Part shown: positions 1 through 8,809 of the stretch, in pieces | Layout: each line of letters opens with the position of its first letter | How positions within the stretch are numbered: the first letter of the stretch is position 1 | Assembly: GCA_049890035.1 (NCBI GenBank) | Contig: JBMHCG010000057.1 | Coordinates: 1-64,000 of the forward strand | Origin: UBA11891 sp049890035 | GTDB taxonomy: Bacteria; Bacteroidota; Bacteroidia; Flavobacteriales; Flavobacteriaceae | Direction of reading: 5' to 3' | Length of the DNA: 64,000 nt | Position numbers and translations under genes: made by a program | Notes under the pieces: generated by a model | What the model was told of the DNA's origin: nothing | Database searches by the model: none | What the model saw: only the letters and a program-made list of their open reading frames with translations

Positions 1-463
1 TTGATGCACCATAAAAGTTCTTATTATTAAATGGATGGTTTTCAGTCATTGGAAGTTCAACAGCATCACCATAAACAGAGGCTGAAGATGACCAAATTAA
101 TTTTTTAATGTTATTTTTAACGCAAGCCTCAAGTACGTTAAATGTTCCAGAAATGTTTACCTCAAATGCAGTTCTAGGATAATCTTTACAATGTAACAAC
201 CACATAGCTGCCAAACTTATAACATAATCCATCCCTTCCATTGCTGTATTCAATATGTCTATTTCACGTATATCACCTCCAAATGGAAAGATGGAACAGC
301 GACTGTCTTTGAGTTGCTCTGTCAGATAGGATGCATTGCCTCGTGCAAAATTATCATACACTACTACTTTGTTAACAGGATGCTTTAAAAGCTCTGACAC
401 GACAAAACTGCCAATAAAACCCGCACCTCCAATTACAAGAACATTTGATTTTTCTAGTTTCAT
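1..463 (-). CDS. NAD-dependent epimerase/dehydratase (3' end cut by window edge)
   Basis: An extended short-chain dehydrogenase probably acting on a nucleotide sugar in the cytoplasm. The N-terminus carries the Rossmann motif GGAGFIGS at about residues 12-19. Further on come a conserved S-S-S-A-S-V-Y-G stretch and YGAS, which holds the Tyr of the YxxxK catalytic pair; the Lys lies beyond the edge. About 154 codons are visible. The ATG overlaps the TGA of the upstream asnB-like gene (ATGA arrangement), so the two are likely translationally coupled in the same glycan operon. UDP-sugar 4-epimerase or dehydratase activity is plausible, but the substrate cannot be read from this fragment. Confidence 0.85.
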   Translation of the reverse strand, partial: MKLEKSNVLVIGGAGFIGSFVVSELLKHPVNKVVVYDNFARGNASYLTEQLKDSRCSIFPFGGDIREIDILNTAMEGMDYVISLAAMWLLHCKDYPRTAFEVNISGTFNVLEACVKNNIKKLIWSSSASVYGDAVELPMTENHPFNNKNFYGAS

Positions 464-2343
464 TTATCTAAATAATTTTTATGCCATAATTCTAAACTGA
501 GTAATCCCCAAATTTTCCTACTGTATATGCCTTCTTCATCGATTTGTTCAACTACTTTGTCAGCATTCACATAATCTCTTTGCTTCGCTTTTTGTGACCG
601 AAATGTGTCCATTACAAAATCTCTTAAGTCATTTTGGAACCACTGATTGATTGGAGTAGGGAAACCCATTTTGTCCTTTCTATTGATAATTTGTTTGGGT
701 AAAAATTTATCTAACGATTGTTTAAAAATATGTTTCGGATTGCCATTCTTAAATTTGATATCAGCGGGAATTGTTGATGAAAACTCAACCAAGTCCACAT
801 CCAAAAGAGGTACCCTTGATTCCAGGCCATGAGCCATGCTCATTCTATCTTCAACTTGTAATAATGCTGGGAGCAGTGTCCTAAAATCATAATTTGTCAT
901 CAAATCAAAATAGGAACCTTCATCGATGTTGTTCCCAAAAAAGACTTTTTTGTATTCCTGTTTAGCAGAATACTCTTCCATAAAGTCCCAGTTTATTTCG
1001 GCTCCCAAACTGGGTGCCCGATTCACCAATCTAAAATAGCGCTCATACATATCATCAAACAAACCTTCCTTCCAGAAATTCTTTAGCATAGGTTGGTATT
1101 GCTTAAGTTGAATCAAGTTGGGAATGATAGATTCATATGTAACTACAAAATTTCCATTATTAGATGTCCCGTTGATAGCTGCTTTAATGCATTGTTCAAA
1201 ATAAGCCACCAAATATCTTGTATATCCCCCAAAAATCTCATCTCCTCCTTGTCCACCCAGCACAACTTTCCGGTGCTGGGATGCAAACTTTGAAATCATG
1301 TATTGAGAAAAAGCTCCTGGCCCTGCTACCGGAGAGTCTAAATGATAAATTACCTTTTCAATAGAATCAGTAAAGTCCCTTGAAGTAATGTTACAACAAA
1401 GCAAATCAAAATCATTTCGTGCTGCAACCAATTCAGCATACTGACTCTCATCAAAAGAAATACCGTACTCTTTAAACATGCCCGTAAAACCCAGCAATTG
1501 TTTTTCGGGAAGAACTTTATTTGCGATAGAAGCAATTGCGCTTGAATCCAACCCGCCACTTACATAAGCACCAATAGGTACATCCCCAATTAAATGACGT
1601 TTTACAGAGTTTTCTAACAATTCTTGGATACGTTCTGTGTAAAAAGATGCCGTGTGGTCGTAATCAATTTTAAATTCTAAATTCCAAAATTGTTCTGAGG
1701 TCGCTTTTCCTTGTTTTATTATCATGAAATGACCCGGGGGGAGTTCATTTATCCCTTCAAACAAGGTTTTGCTGGAGAGATATAATTGAAATACAAGATA
1801 ATCTTTTAAGGCTTTTCGGTTGACTCGCAAGTCATCAATAAACGGAACAATTGCTTTGGGCTCAGAGGCCAAATAAAAAGAGTCTTTGGATTCGTAAAAA
1901 TAAAAAGGCTTGATACCAAAATGATCCCTTGCACAAAATATATGGCCCAAATTCTCATCCCATATTGCGAAAGAAAACATCCCTCTGAAACGTTTGACAC
2001 AGCCGACTCCCCAGGCGTTGTAGGCCGCTAAAATTACAGCCGTATCAGAAGCAGAAGTTTGAGAATCCAATTGCAACTCAATAGCCAGCTCTTTGTAATT
2101 GTAAAGCTCACCATTGTAAACAATCCAGTTGCCATTAGGCGATACCATCGGTTGGTGGCCATTGTTTGATAAGTCAACAATGCTCAGACGTCTGTGTGCA
2201 AAGGCAAATTTATTTTGTGGATGTATGTACATCCCATGATCATCGGGTCCTCGATGCTTTACAAGAGAAGACATTTTCTGTATATCTCCTTCTTCAATTG
2301 GGATTTGAAAATTTTTTCGAACGATTCCAACGATTCCGCACAT
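460..2343 (-). CDS. asnB: Asparagine synthase (glutamine-hydrolysing), AsnB family
   Basis: A 627-residue cytoplasmic amidotransferase. The start is MCGIVG, so Cys2 is the N-terminal nucleophile of a class II glutamine amidotransferase domain (HRRLSIVD near 50, YNGELYN near 76). The synthetase half has the ATP-pyrophosphatase P-loop SGGLDSS at 262-268, then GGQGGDEIFGGY and HGLESRVPLLD. Length is normal for AsnB. It sits inside a sugar-modification operon with coupled neighbours, so it more likely amidates a sugar carboxylate than makes asparagine for protein synthesis. AsnB relatives in O-antigen loci are known to amidate uronic acids. That role here is inference from context. Confidence 0.93.
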   Translation of the reverse strand: MCGIVGIVRKNFQIPIEEGDIQKMSSLVKHRGPDDHGMYIHPQNKFAFAHRRLSIVDLSNNGHQPMVSPNGNWIVYNGELYNYKELAIELQLDSQTSASDTAVILAAYNAWGVGCVKRFRGMFSFAIWDENLGHIFCARDHFGIKPFYFYESKDSFYLASEPKAIVPFIDDLRVNRKALKDYLVFQLYLSSKTLFEGINELPPGHFMIIKQGKATSEQFWNLEFKIDYDHTASFYTERIQELLENSVKRHLIGDVPIGAYVSGGLDSSAIASIANKVLPEKQLLGFTGMFKEYGISFDESQYAELVAARNDFDLLCCNITSRDFTDSIEKVIYHLDSPVAGPGAFSQYMISKFASQHRKVVLGGQGGDEIFGGYTRYLVAYFEQCIKAAINGTSNNGNFVVTYESIIPNLIQLKQYQPMLKNFWKEGLFDDMYERYFRLVNRAPSLGAEINWDFMEEYSAKQEYKKVFFGNNIDEGSYFDLMTNYDFRTLLPALLQVEDRMSMAHGLESRVPLLDVDLVEFSSTIPADIKFKNGNPKHIFKQSLDKFLPKQIINRKDKMGFPTPINQWFQNDLRDFVMDTFRSQKAKQRDYVNADKVVEQIDEEGIYSRKIWGLLSLELWHKNYLDK

Positions 2344-2346
2344 GAA

Positions 2347-3240
2347 TTAGGAATTTCTTATTTGACTTACAATCTCAATAGCATTTTTGGCATCTGTCAA
2401 ACCATAACCCTGACCACTCAATATTTTCTGATAACTAACCGTATGCAAATCTGTAAACCCTTTGCTAAACTCAATCTCTTCTCCCTCTATTTTTAAGGTT
2501 CTATAGGTTGGTAAACCATTATATTTGGCTACATCAGGTAAATTTTCGGCATTAATACTTAAGTACCAGTTGACTTTCGCGCGTTTAAAGATCAATGTCC
2601 CCGCATTGGTATCGGGCGTTTTTGTGATTACAGAAAAATCTTGCATAGGACCTAAGATCCACTGCAACATATCGAAAAAATGAACTCCAATATTTGTAGC
2701 GATGCCCCCTGATTTGGCTTCATCTCCCTTCCAAGATGTATAATACCAGTTTCCTCGAGAGGTGATATAGGTCAATTCTATGTCGTACACCTTATCATCA
2801 GGATGCTTTTCAATTTTTCTCTTTAATTCTAAAATCGACTCGTGATGACGCAATTGGAGTACTGTGTGTACCTTGTTGTTGTACTCATTTTCCAATTCTA
2901 TAAGCGCTTCAACATTCCATGGATTCAATACCAATGGCTTTTCACAAATCACATCTGCACCGATACGAAGTCCATAACGTATGTGTGAATCATGAAGATA
3001 ATTGGGAGAACAAATACTCACATAATCAATGTGAGTACCTGCTCGTTTAAGTTTGTCGATGTGGCGATCGAAACGTTCAAACTCAGTAAAAAAATGAGCT
3101 TGAGGAAAATAACTATCCATAATGCCTACCCCATCATACGGATCATAAGCCGCTAAGAGGGTATTCCCTGTTTCTTTTATGGCTTTCATGTGACGCGGTG
3201 CGATGTAACCAGCAGCTCCAATTAAAACAAAATTCATCAT
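2347..3240 (-). CDS. Gfo/Idh/MocA-family sugar dehydrogenase (WlbA/WbpB-like)
   Basis: An NAD-dependent sugar oxidoreductase of 297 residues (296 if the second of two adjacent ATGs is used). The Rossmann motif GAAGYIAPRH lies near residue 8 and the family EKP signature at 100-102; GVHFFDMLQW near 185 supplies the conserved His of the C-terminal domain. It overlaps the acyltransferase gene next to it through an ATGATGA junction. In known pathways WlbA/WbpB oxidises UDP-N-acetylglucosaminuronate at C3 before transamination, with the next-door acetyltransferase finishing the diacetamido sugar. That assignment rests on the gene pairing; the family level is solid. Confidence 0.85.
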   Translation of the reverse strand: MMNFVLIGAAGYIAPRHMKAIKETGNTLLAAYDPYDGVGIMDSYFPQAHFFTEFERFDRHIDKLKRAGTHIDYVSICSPNYLHDSHIRYGLRIGADVICEKPLVLNPWNVEALIELENEYNNKVHTVLQLRHHESILELKRKIEKHPDDKVYDIELTYITSRGNWYYTSWKGDEAKSGGIATNIGVHFFDMLQWILGPMQDFSVITKTPDTNAGTLIFKRAKVNWYLSINAENLPDVAKYNGLPTYRTLKIEGEEIEFSKGFTDLHTVSYQKILSGQGYGLTDAKNAIEIVSQIRNS

Positions 3241-3815
3241 AATTTTTGAACGCTTTTATTTTCTAAACGATACTTTTCTCCACTTTCAGGACAAATAGCT
3301 GTGTTAAATTCATCAAATTGCAATCGATGGCCAGATTCACTCACCCATCCAATCTGTTTTCCAGGATTGCCAACAATCAATGCATAATCTGGTACGTCTT
3401 TAGTGACAACAGCACCGGCTCCAATAAGACAAAAACGTCCAAGCGTATTCCCACAAATCACTGTTGCGTTGGCCCCGATACTCGCCCCTTTTTTAACAAG
3501 AGTTTCTACGTATTGATCACGTCTGACAATAGCGGATCGGGGATTGATAATATTAGTGAAAACCATGGAGGGGCCTAAAAAAACATCGTCCTCACAGACT
3601 ACCCCTGTGTATATCGAAACGTTGTTTTGAACTTTCACATTCTCACCAAGTATTACCTTGGGTGAAACAACTACATTTTGTCCAATGTTGCAATTGCAAC
3701 CGATAGTAGCATGTGCCATTATATGTGAGAAATGCCAAATTTTACTCCCTTCTCCAATAACTGCAGCAGCATCAGCTATAGACGTTTCATGGATGAAATA
3801 TGGGTTAGTGCTCAT
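3237..3815 (-). CDS. Left-handed beta-helix (hexapeptide) acyltransferase, WbpD/WlbB-like
   Basis: A 192-residue cytoplasmic sugar O- or N-acetyltransferase. Repeated hexapeptides (IG-NCNIGQNVVV, VILGENVKV, ASIGANATV, IGAGAVV) form a left-handed beta-helix, followed by IVGNPGKQIGWV, the usual C-terminal cap. The ATG at 3815 is preferred over an upstream start at 3887 because the extra 24 residues overlap the ABC transporter gene and are unlike the family. The C-terminus has FDEFNTAICPESGEKY, a tail seen in WbpD/WlbB-type enzymes that acetylate the 3-amino group of UDP-2-acetamido-3-amino-uronate. It overlaps the transporter stop codon by 11 bases. Confidence 0.85.
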   Translation of the reverse strand: MSTNPYFIHETSIADAAAVIGEGSKIWHFSHIMAHATIGCNCNIGQNVVVSPKVILGENVKVQNNVSIYTGVVCEDDVFLGPSMVFTNIINPRSAIVRRDQYVETLVKKGASIGANATVICGNTLGRFCLIGAGAVVTKDVPDYALIVGNPGKQIGWVSESGHRLQFDEFNTAICPESGEKYRLENKSVQKL

Positions 3816-5556
3816 AGGAGATCGTATTTGCGTTTTGGTTGACAATCCTTCCATCAACCAATTGAAAAATGGAATCACAATTTTCAATAGTTGAAAGTCT
3901 GTGGGTTACTATTATTACTGTTTTTCTTCCTTTTAGATTGTCAATGGATTGCATAACTTTTTTCTCCGTATGTATATCTAAGGCACTCGTTGCTTCATCC
4001 AATATCAAAATCTCGGGATCCCGATAAAGTGCTCTAGCAATTCCTATTCGCTGTTGCTGTCCACCGGAAAACTGCACGCCTCGCTCGCCTACTTTATGAT
4101 TTATTCCATTTTCCAATTCATCCACCAGGTCTTTTATCTGTGCTTCGTCAATGACTCGATTGACACGTTCTACTGATATTTTCTTTTTTTCTATACCGTA
4201 TGCAATGTTTTCCATGATAGTTGCATCAGACAAATAAGTATGTTGGGAAACATATCCAATTTGATTCCGCCAGGACAAACAAGACGAATCGTCTAAGAGT
4301 ATATCATCAATTAGAATTTTTCCAGTGTATGGATAAATCAAACCCGCAATTAGATTGATTAAGGTGCTTTTTCCTGAACCTGAAGTTCCTACGATACCAA
4401 TTGTCGCCCCTTGGGGTATTGTAAAGGATAGATCCTGAAGTGTTTCCCTTTTTGAATTGGGGTACGAAAACGAAAGGTTTTGAACTTGAATGGCTTTTTC
4501 CAAATGAATCGTTGGCATTTCTGAGACGGTAAGATCCATCGAATTTGTTTTTTCATTCTTCTGCAACTCATCAAAAATGATATCAATACTGGATTGATAA
4601 TATTTGATTTGTTGCAGGGAAGACAGAACCCTGTTAATGGACGGTAACAAGCGTAGGGTTGCACCAACAAATACCCCGAGTATGACCAATAAACTGTCAA
4701 CGGAATTCCCTGCGTACAAATACGATCCTATAAACAACACAAAGGCTATCACTATGATTACTTCTAAATAGTATCTAGGGACTTGGTTAAGCGTTAAATT
4801 CTTTGCCGAAATATTGGCTTTAGTCGCATTTAATTCATTGTATTCATTTTCGAAGAAAGTAAAGCTATTGGTAATTATTAATTCTTTTATTCCCCCAAAT
4901 GTTTCCAGTAATTTTTGCGTGATTGCTTTATCATTTGCTTCTCTAATTTTACCCCACCGAATCGATAGTTTTTTTGATATACGATAAAATATATAAGAAC
5001 ACAATAAAAACAAAAGCATTAATACAAGCGTCCCCTTTGGTTCAATAAGTAACAGAGCAATTAGAACCGATAAAATAATCGAAGTTTCTGTAATAAAATA
5101 AATCCCAGCCATCAAGAATACATTGAAATTATTTACTTCCACTTGTATTGTTTTGATGTATTCTGATGAGTTATTAGTGGTGTGGTACAAGTAGGGATAA
5201 TGAATAAATTTGGAATACAACTTACTGGATACCAAAGCAACCAAACCCGCATTGATATGGTTTTGTACAAAATTTGTACCCAGCAAAAAAAGCCCTTTTA
5301 ATGTATATATAATCAAGAGAAAAAGTAATGAGAATCGAATTAATTCTTCATTATTTCCCACCTCAAAAAAGACAAAAATGTTGGACAGGAGTGCGTTTTT
5401 AAATAACATATCGGGTTGTAAAATGGCAGTCAAAACAGGTAACAACATACCGATTCCAAAAACTTCAAAAAACATTCCAACTGCAATCAATAGAAAAAGT
5501 GAGAGTACTTTCTTACGGTAATTAACAGGAATAATCTTGTAAACCTTTTGAATCAT
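3805..5556 (-). CDS. ABC transporter, fused permease/ATPase (glycan or lipid-linked sugar flippase)
   Basis: A 583-residue half-transporter of the MsbA/PglK type, acting as an inner-membrane homodimer. Five to six hydrophobic segments fill residues 15-300. The ATPase follows: Walker A GTSGSGKST near 390, Q-loop YVSQHTYLS near 437, signature FSGGQQQRIGIARAL near 496, Walker B ILILDEATSALD near 516 and the switch His in IVTHRLS near 550. The ATG at 5556 is used because the longer form begins with TTG. Located between the regulator and the sugar-modifying enzymes, it most likely flips a lipid-linked oligosaccharide to the periplasm. A peptide or drug substrate is not excluded. Confidence 0.88.
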   Translation of the reverse strand: MIQKVYKIIPVNYRKKVLSLFLLIAVGMFFEVFGIGMLLPVLTAILQPDMLFKNALLSNIFVFFEVGNNEELIRFSLLFLLIIYTLKGLFLLGTNFVQNHINAGLVALVSSKLYSKFIHYPYLYHTTNNSSEYIKTIQVEVNNFNVFLMAGIYFITETSIILSVLIALLLIEPKGTLVLMLLFLLCSYIFYRISKKLSIRWGKIREANDKAITQKLLETFGGIKELIITNSFTFFENEYNELNATKANISAKNLTLNQVPRYYLEVIIVIAFVLFIGSYLYAGNSVDSLLVILGVFVGATLRLLPSINRVLSSLQQIKYYQSSIDIIFDELQKNEKTNSMDLTVSEMPTIHLEKAIQVQNLSFSYPNSKRETLQDLSFTIPQGATIGIVGTSGSGKSTLINLIAGLIYPYTGKILIDDILLDDSSCLSWRNQIGYVSQHTYLSDATIMENIAYGIEKKKISVERVNRVIDEAQIKDLVDELENGINHKVGERGVQFSGGQQQRIGIARALYRDPEILILDEATSALDIHTEKKVMQSIDNLKGRKTVIIVTHRLSTIENCDSIFQLVDGRIVNQNANTISYEH

Positions 5557-5849
5557 AAGCAACAAAGCGTTTGATATTTCTCAATTTTCCTACACCCTGT
5601 AACCGTAATGCCCGTTTGGGTGCCCCAATTCTTGCCATTTTTGTACGCTAAATTTTGAATCCTGTTCATAGGGTAAGTTATTGTACTAAAAAAGAAAAAA
5701 TAGTTGACTAGAAGCAGGTTTTCCTTAGCCAGGTCAAAGAGTTTTTTTGAAAAGTGTTTGTTCTCTTTAAAAATTCTCTCCGTATTGAACTTAAAAAAAT
5801 ATCCTTTGATACCCATAGTAAGGCAAGTCTCAATCTTCATAAAGTACAA
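5553..5849 (-). CDS. Doubtful 98-codon ORF between regulator and flippase
   Basis: An open frame of 98 codons overlaps both neighbours: 20 bases of the regulator end and 4 bases of the flippase start. The product would be basic and rich in Phe, Lys and Asn, with no recognisable domain and no signal peptide; its frame begins with a plausible ATG. The composition looks like translated AT-rich intergenic DNA. The 270-base stretch may instead be leader or regulatory sequence for the glycan operon. It is kept here so that the interval is described; it probably is not a gene. Confidence 0.2.
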   Translation of the reverse strand: MYFMKIETCLTMGIKGYFFKFNTERIFKENKHFSKKLFDLAKENLLLVNYFFFFSTITYPMNRIQNLAYKNGKNWGTQTGITVTGCRKIEKYQTLCCL

Positions 5850-6339
5850 TGTGATTTTGATTGAAATTAAATTGCTGAGTCAGATAAAAATGTACTTTTC
5901 GCTCAATTACAGCTTCAATTTTTGTTTCCAGTTGATTAACATAGTCAGTATTTAACGAATCCCCAACAAGAAACACTTCTATGGCACCCGAATCAATCCC
6001 TTGGGCATAATCCCCAATCAAAATAATGCTTTTTACAGCACCGATTCGTTCCAAGACACCCGATACGATATCCTCTAAACCCAAATGCTTCAACACAACC
6101 TTTTGTAGTGTTTCAAATAGTGGGTGTTGGCTATTTGCTTGATATTCAATCCGATTATTGGACTTGTTTTTTTTTAAATAGCCTGCTTCAAATAAATGAT
6201 TCAGTTCTTTACGTATAGCGTTGGTCGATTCGCCCATTTCAGTAGCCAATCCATTGAGGTGCCCTTTATTCGCTTGGGAAACAAAGAATTTTATCAACAA
6301 ACGCAACCTTGTCTTGGATGTAATTAACTGATTGAGCAT
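5830..6339 (-). CDS. Winged-helix regulator with nucleotidyltransferase-like domain
   Basis: A 169-residue predicted transcriptional regulator, probably cytoplasmic. Residues 1-65 form an ArsR/MarR-like winged helix (LLIKFFVSQ, ATEMGESTNAIRKELNHL, AGYLKKNKS). Residues 85-165 resemble a minimal nucleotidyltransferase fold: SIILIGDYAQGIDSGAIEVF recalls the G-S-x-A-x-G-x-x-S...D motif, but the catalytic acidic pair is not clear, so the domain may be sensory rather than catalytic. It is the first gene of the leftward glycan operon, which suggests local control of surface polysaccharide expression. Such proteins recur next to polysaccharide loci in Bacteroidota; the mechanism is unknown to me. Confidence 0.75.
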   Translation of the reverse strand: MLNQLITSKTRLRLLIKFFVSQANKGHLNGLATEMGESTNAIRKELNHLFEAGYLKKNKSNNRIEYQANSQHPLFETLQKVVLKHLGLEDIVSGVLERIGAVKSIILIGDYAQGIDSGAIEVFLVGDSLNTDYVNQLETKIEAVIERKVHFYLTQQFNFNQNHIVLYED

Positions 6340-6393
6340 TAATTGTTATTTAGTACCAAAAGTACTTATTTTTATTTTAATTCTAACGATAAA

Positions 6394-8727
6394 TTAAAAA
6401 TTGGGACAATATTGGCTCAAAGCTGCTTGTGCTTGTGGATAACCACTGTCCCGCGATGTTAATAATAAAGGACAGGCCCCTTGGACATCACCCATACGAA
6501 GGAAAATCAACGCTTTGATGTATTCACATTTCCCATCCAAAGGATTGAGCTCATCTACCACAACATTGATTTGTTTCAAAGCATTATTTAAATCTTCCAA
6601 CATATAGTAAGAAGTTGCTGCATTTTCACGATAGGAATATTCTAGAGGGTCAGCAGCAATTGCTTTTTCAAAGTAACTTACAGCTTCAGCATGGTTTCCT
6701 TGGTTAAAATAGGTCAACGCTTGATTGGAATTGGTCAATCCTTCTTCTATGTTTTGGGAACCGATAGCAATAAGTTTATATGCTTGGCGAACATTGCTGT
6801 CGCCAGAAAAAATTTCGATGGCCTTTTTTGCGCGTGCAGTTTGTAAACTATCTCCCGGAGGGAACAATTGGCTCACTCCAATCAAATAGTTTTGCCATTT
6901 GCTCTTTGTGTCGTCTTTTGTCATTAACTCAAAGGTCGCGCTAAGCCCGTCTTTGTCTTGTGTTTGTATCAACGTATTGATATAGACACTGGCATGTAAA
7001 TCGTTGCTAGGTAAATTTTCAAAAGCGATTTTGGCATATTCTTTAGCCTTTTCTAGATCTCCTTTTTTCAAATAAATCTGGCTCATCAGTATTTCGCTGT
7101 ACCGCAGAAAAGGATTGGCTTCTAAACTCTTTTCTAAAGCCGCTAAAGCTTTGTCATACTTCCCATAATGATTGTAATAGCGTGCTTTAATGGCTTCCAT
7201 GGGGATGGTTGTTACAGTAATATTGGGTAATTGGGGCACAAAACTCTCAATTTGATTCAAGGGAACATTAAATTGATTGGAATTAAAATCACGTAAGATC
7301 GTCATTTGGGCTTTTAAGGCTTCATAGGTTGTATTCGCTATAGAAATAGAGGGAAGTATCACTAACAAGCCAAATAAAGGAATACCAAATGAAGCAATGC
7401 GCGCTTGAGACTTAGCCTTTTCAGTTTGAACGAGCAACTCTTTATTTTTTTGATAGTAAAAATTGATCAACCCCATGATCAGAGCCCAAGAGCAAAGAAC
7501 CTGAGGACGTGCAATGGGGAAATTTAAGTTCGCATCTATAAAATATACTCCCAATGCAATGATCAAGATCATGGAAAAGATTTGATCCCGTTCGGGTAAT
7601 TTTTTGGATTTTAAAATGATAAAAACATAATAGGCCGCAAAAAAGAAAACACCCAAATAAAGCAAAAATCCGACAATCCCAAGTTCCGCACCAATTTGAA
7701 TAAAATCACTATGTGCGTGATACGGTACAACATATCCCTGAATATCAATCTTATCATAATCAATAGACTTAATCTTCCAGTTGCCAATTCCTGTTCCTAT
7801 AATTGGGTTGTCTGACAAATGGGTTAAAACATCTTCATAATAGCGTAATCGTTGGTCAATGGAGTTATCTTTTATCCCCCTTGTGACGGTTGCAGCTCTA
7901 GCAAAAGCACTTGTTGTTTTCGTGTTAGAAAACACGATCTGATTCACGAAAAATGCTCCTAATAAGGGTAAAATAATATATAATGTTTGCTGTAGCTCCT
8001 TAAATTCGTTATTCCTTTTAAACAGAATAAATTTCATAACTACATACATGATGGCTGTCAGCAATATGGCAATAAATGAAGCTCTACTGGAGATCATTGT
8101 TAGGCAAAAAATAGAAGAAAAGACTAGCCCTATTAAAAAAGCCTTTACAATATTTTTATATTGAAAATTTAATAGAAATAAAACAAAAGGTATTTTAACA
8201 GCAATAGAAAAAGCGGTGATATTTCGATTGGCAGTTACCCCTTTGAGTTCTCCTCCATATACTAAGCCTGTTGACTGATACATTTCAAGGGCTTGAGTAA
8301 GTACAGAGTATACCTCAACGGTGAGGATGGCCGTCAACACAAATGAAAACAACTTATCTCTATCCTTGAATCCTTGAACAAAAATGGCCAGATACACATA
8401 CATAAAAAAAGTGTTCGTATGCCGTGCCATGTTGACTAACACTTCAGTTTGATTGATTGCATAGAAATACGAAAAGCCCGCCCAAAGAAAAAAACCAAAG
8501 TAAAGGAGTGTAATGGTACTTTGTATAACCCTTGGAACAGCATGTTCAAAATCCTTGGCTTTGTAAAGTAGGTACAAAGTGGATGCTAAATTGATAAGCC
8601 CCATACCCAGCCATTGCGGTGCTATTTTATCTACGGCCTCTAGATTGGGGACAAATCCAATACAAAGGTAAAGTACTACCAATATAAATGGGATGATGTT
8701 TTTTGCTGTGTATTTTGTAGTAGCCAT
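6394..8727 (-). CDS. O-antigen ligase/polymerase-like membrane protein with C-terminal TPRs
   Basis: A 777-residue inner-membrane protein. About 10-12 hydrophobic segments span residues 10-440, with the family signature IGTGIGNWKIKS near 315 and HAHSDFIQIGAELGIVGF, the large periplasmic loop followed by the conserved membrane helix of Wzy/WaaL proteins. From about 510 onward there are tetratricopeptide repeats (YNHYGKYDKALAALEKSLEANP; ALTYFNQGNHAEAVSYFEKA), probably periplasmic. It is paralogous to the protein at 10124-12403. Acts in polymerising glycans or in linking them to lipid A or proteins. The TPR tail could recruit acceptors. Which of these roles applies cannot be read here. Confidence 0.85.
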   Translation of the reverse strand: MATTKYTAKNIIPFILVVLYLCIGFVPNLEAVDKIAPQWLGMGLINLASTLYLLYKAKDFEHAVPRVIQSTITLLYFGFFLWAGFSYFYAINQTEVLVNMARHTNTFFMYVYLAIFVQGFKDRDKLFSFVLTAILTVEVYSVLTQALEMYQSTGLVYGGELKGVTANRNITAFSIAVKIPFVLFLLNFQYKNIVKAFLIGLVFSSIFCLTMISSRASFIAILLTAIMYVVMKFILFKRNNEFKELQQTLYIILPLLGAFFVNQIVFSNTKTTSAFARAATVTRGIKDNSIDQRLRYYEDVLTHLSDNPIIGTGIGNWKIKSIDYDKIDIQGYVVPYHAHSDFIQIGAELGIVGFLLYLGVFFFAAYYVFIILKSKKLPERDQIFSMILIIALGVYFIDANLNFPIARPQVLCSWALIMGLINFYYQKNKELLVQTEKAKSQARIASFGIPLFGLLVILPSISIANTTYEALKAQMTILRDFNSNQFNVPLNQIESFVPQLPNITVTTIPMEAIKARYYNHYGKYDKALAALEKSLEANPFLRYSEILMSQIYLKKGDLEKAKEYAKIAFENLPSNDLHASVYINTLIQTQDKDGLSATFELMTKDDTKSKWQNYLIGVSQLFPPGDSLQTARAKKAIEIFSGDSNVRQAYKLIAIGSQNIEEGLTNSNQALTYFNQGNHAEAVSYFEKAIAADPLEYSYRENAATSYYMLEDLNNALKQINVVVDELNPLDGKCEYIKALIFLRMGDVQGACPLLLTSRDSGYPQAQAALSQYCPNF

Positions 8728-8809
8728 AAGAAAGATTTAGCCATAAAACTATTTAATTTTCTCCTTTGTTTTTTTGAAATTTGCAATGAGTTATCATCAG
8801 TTTTGTTAA

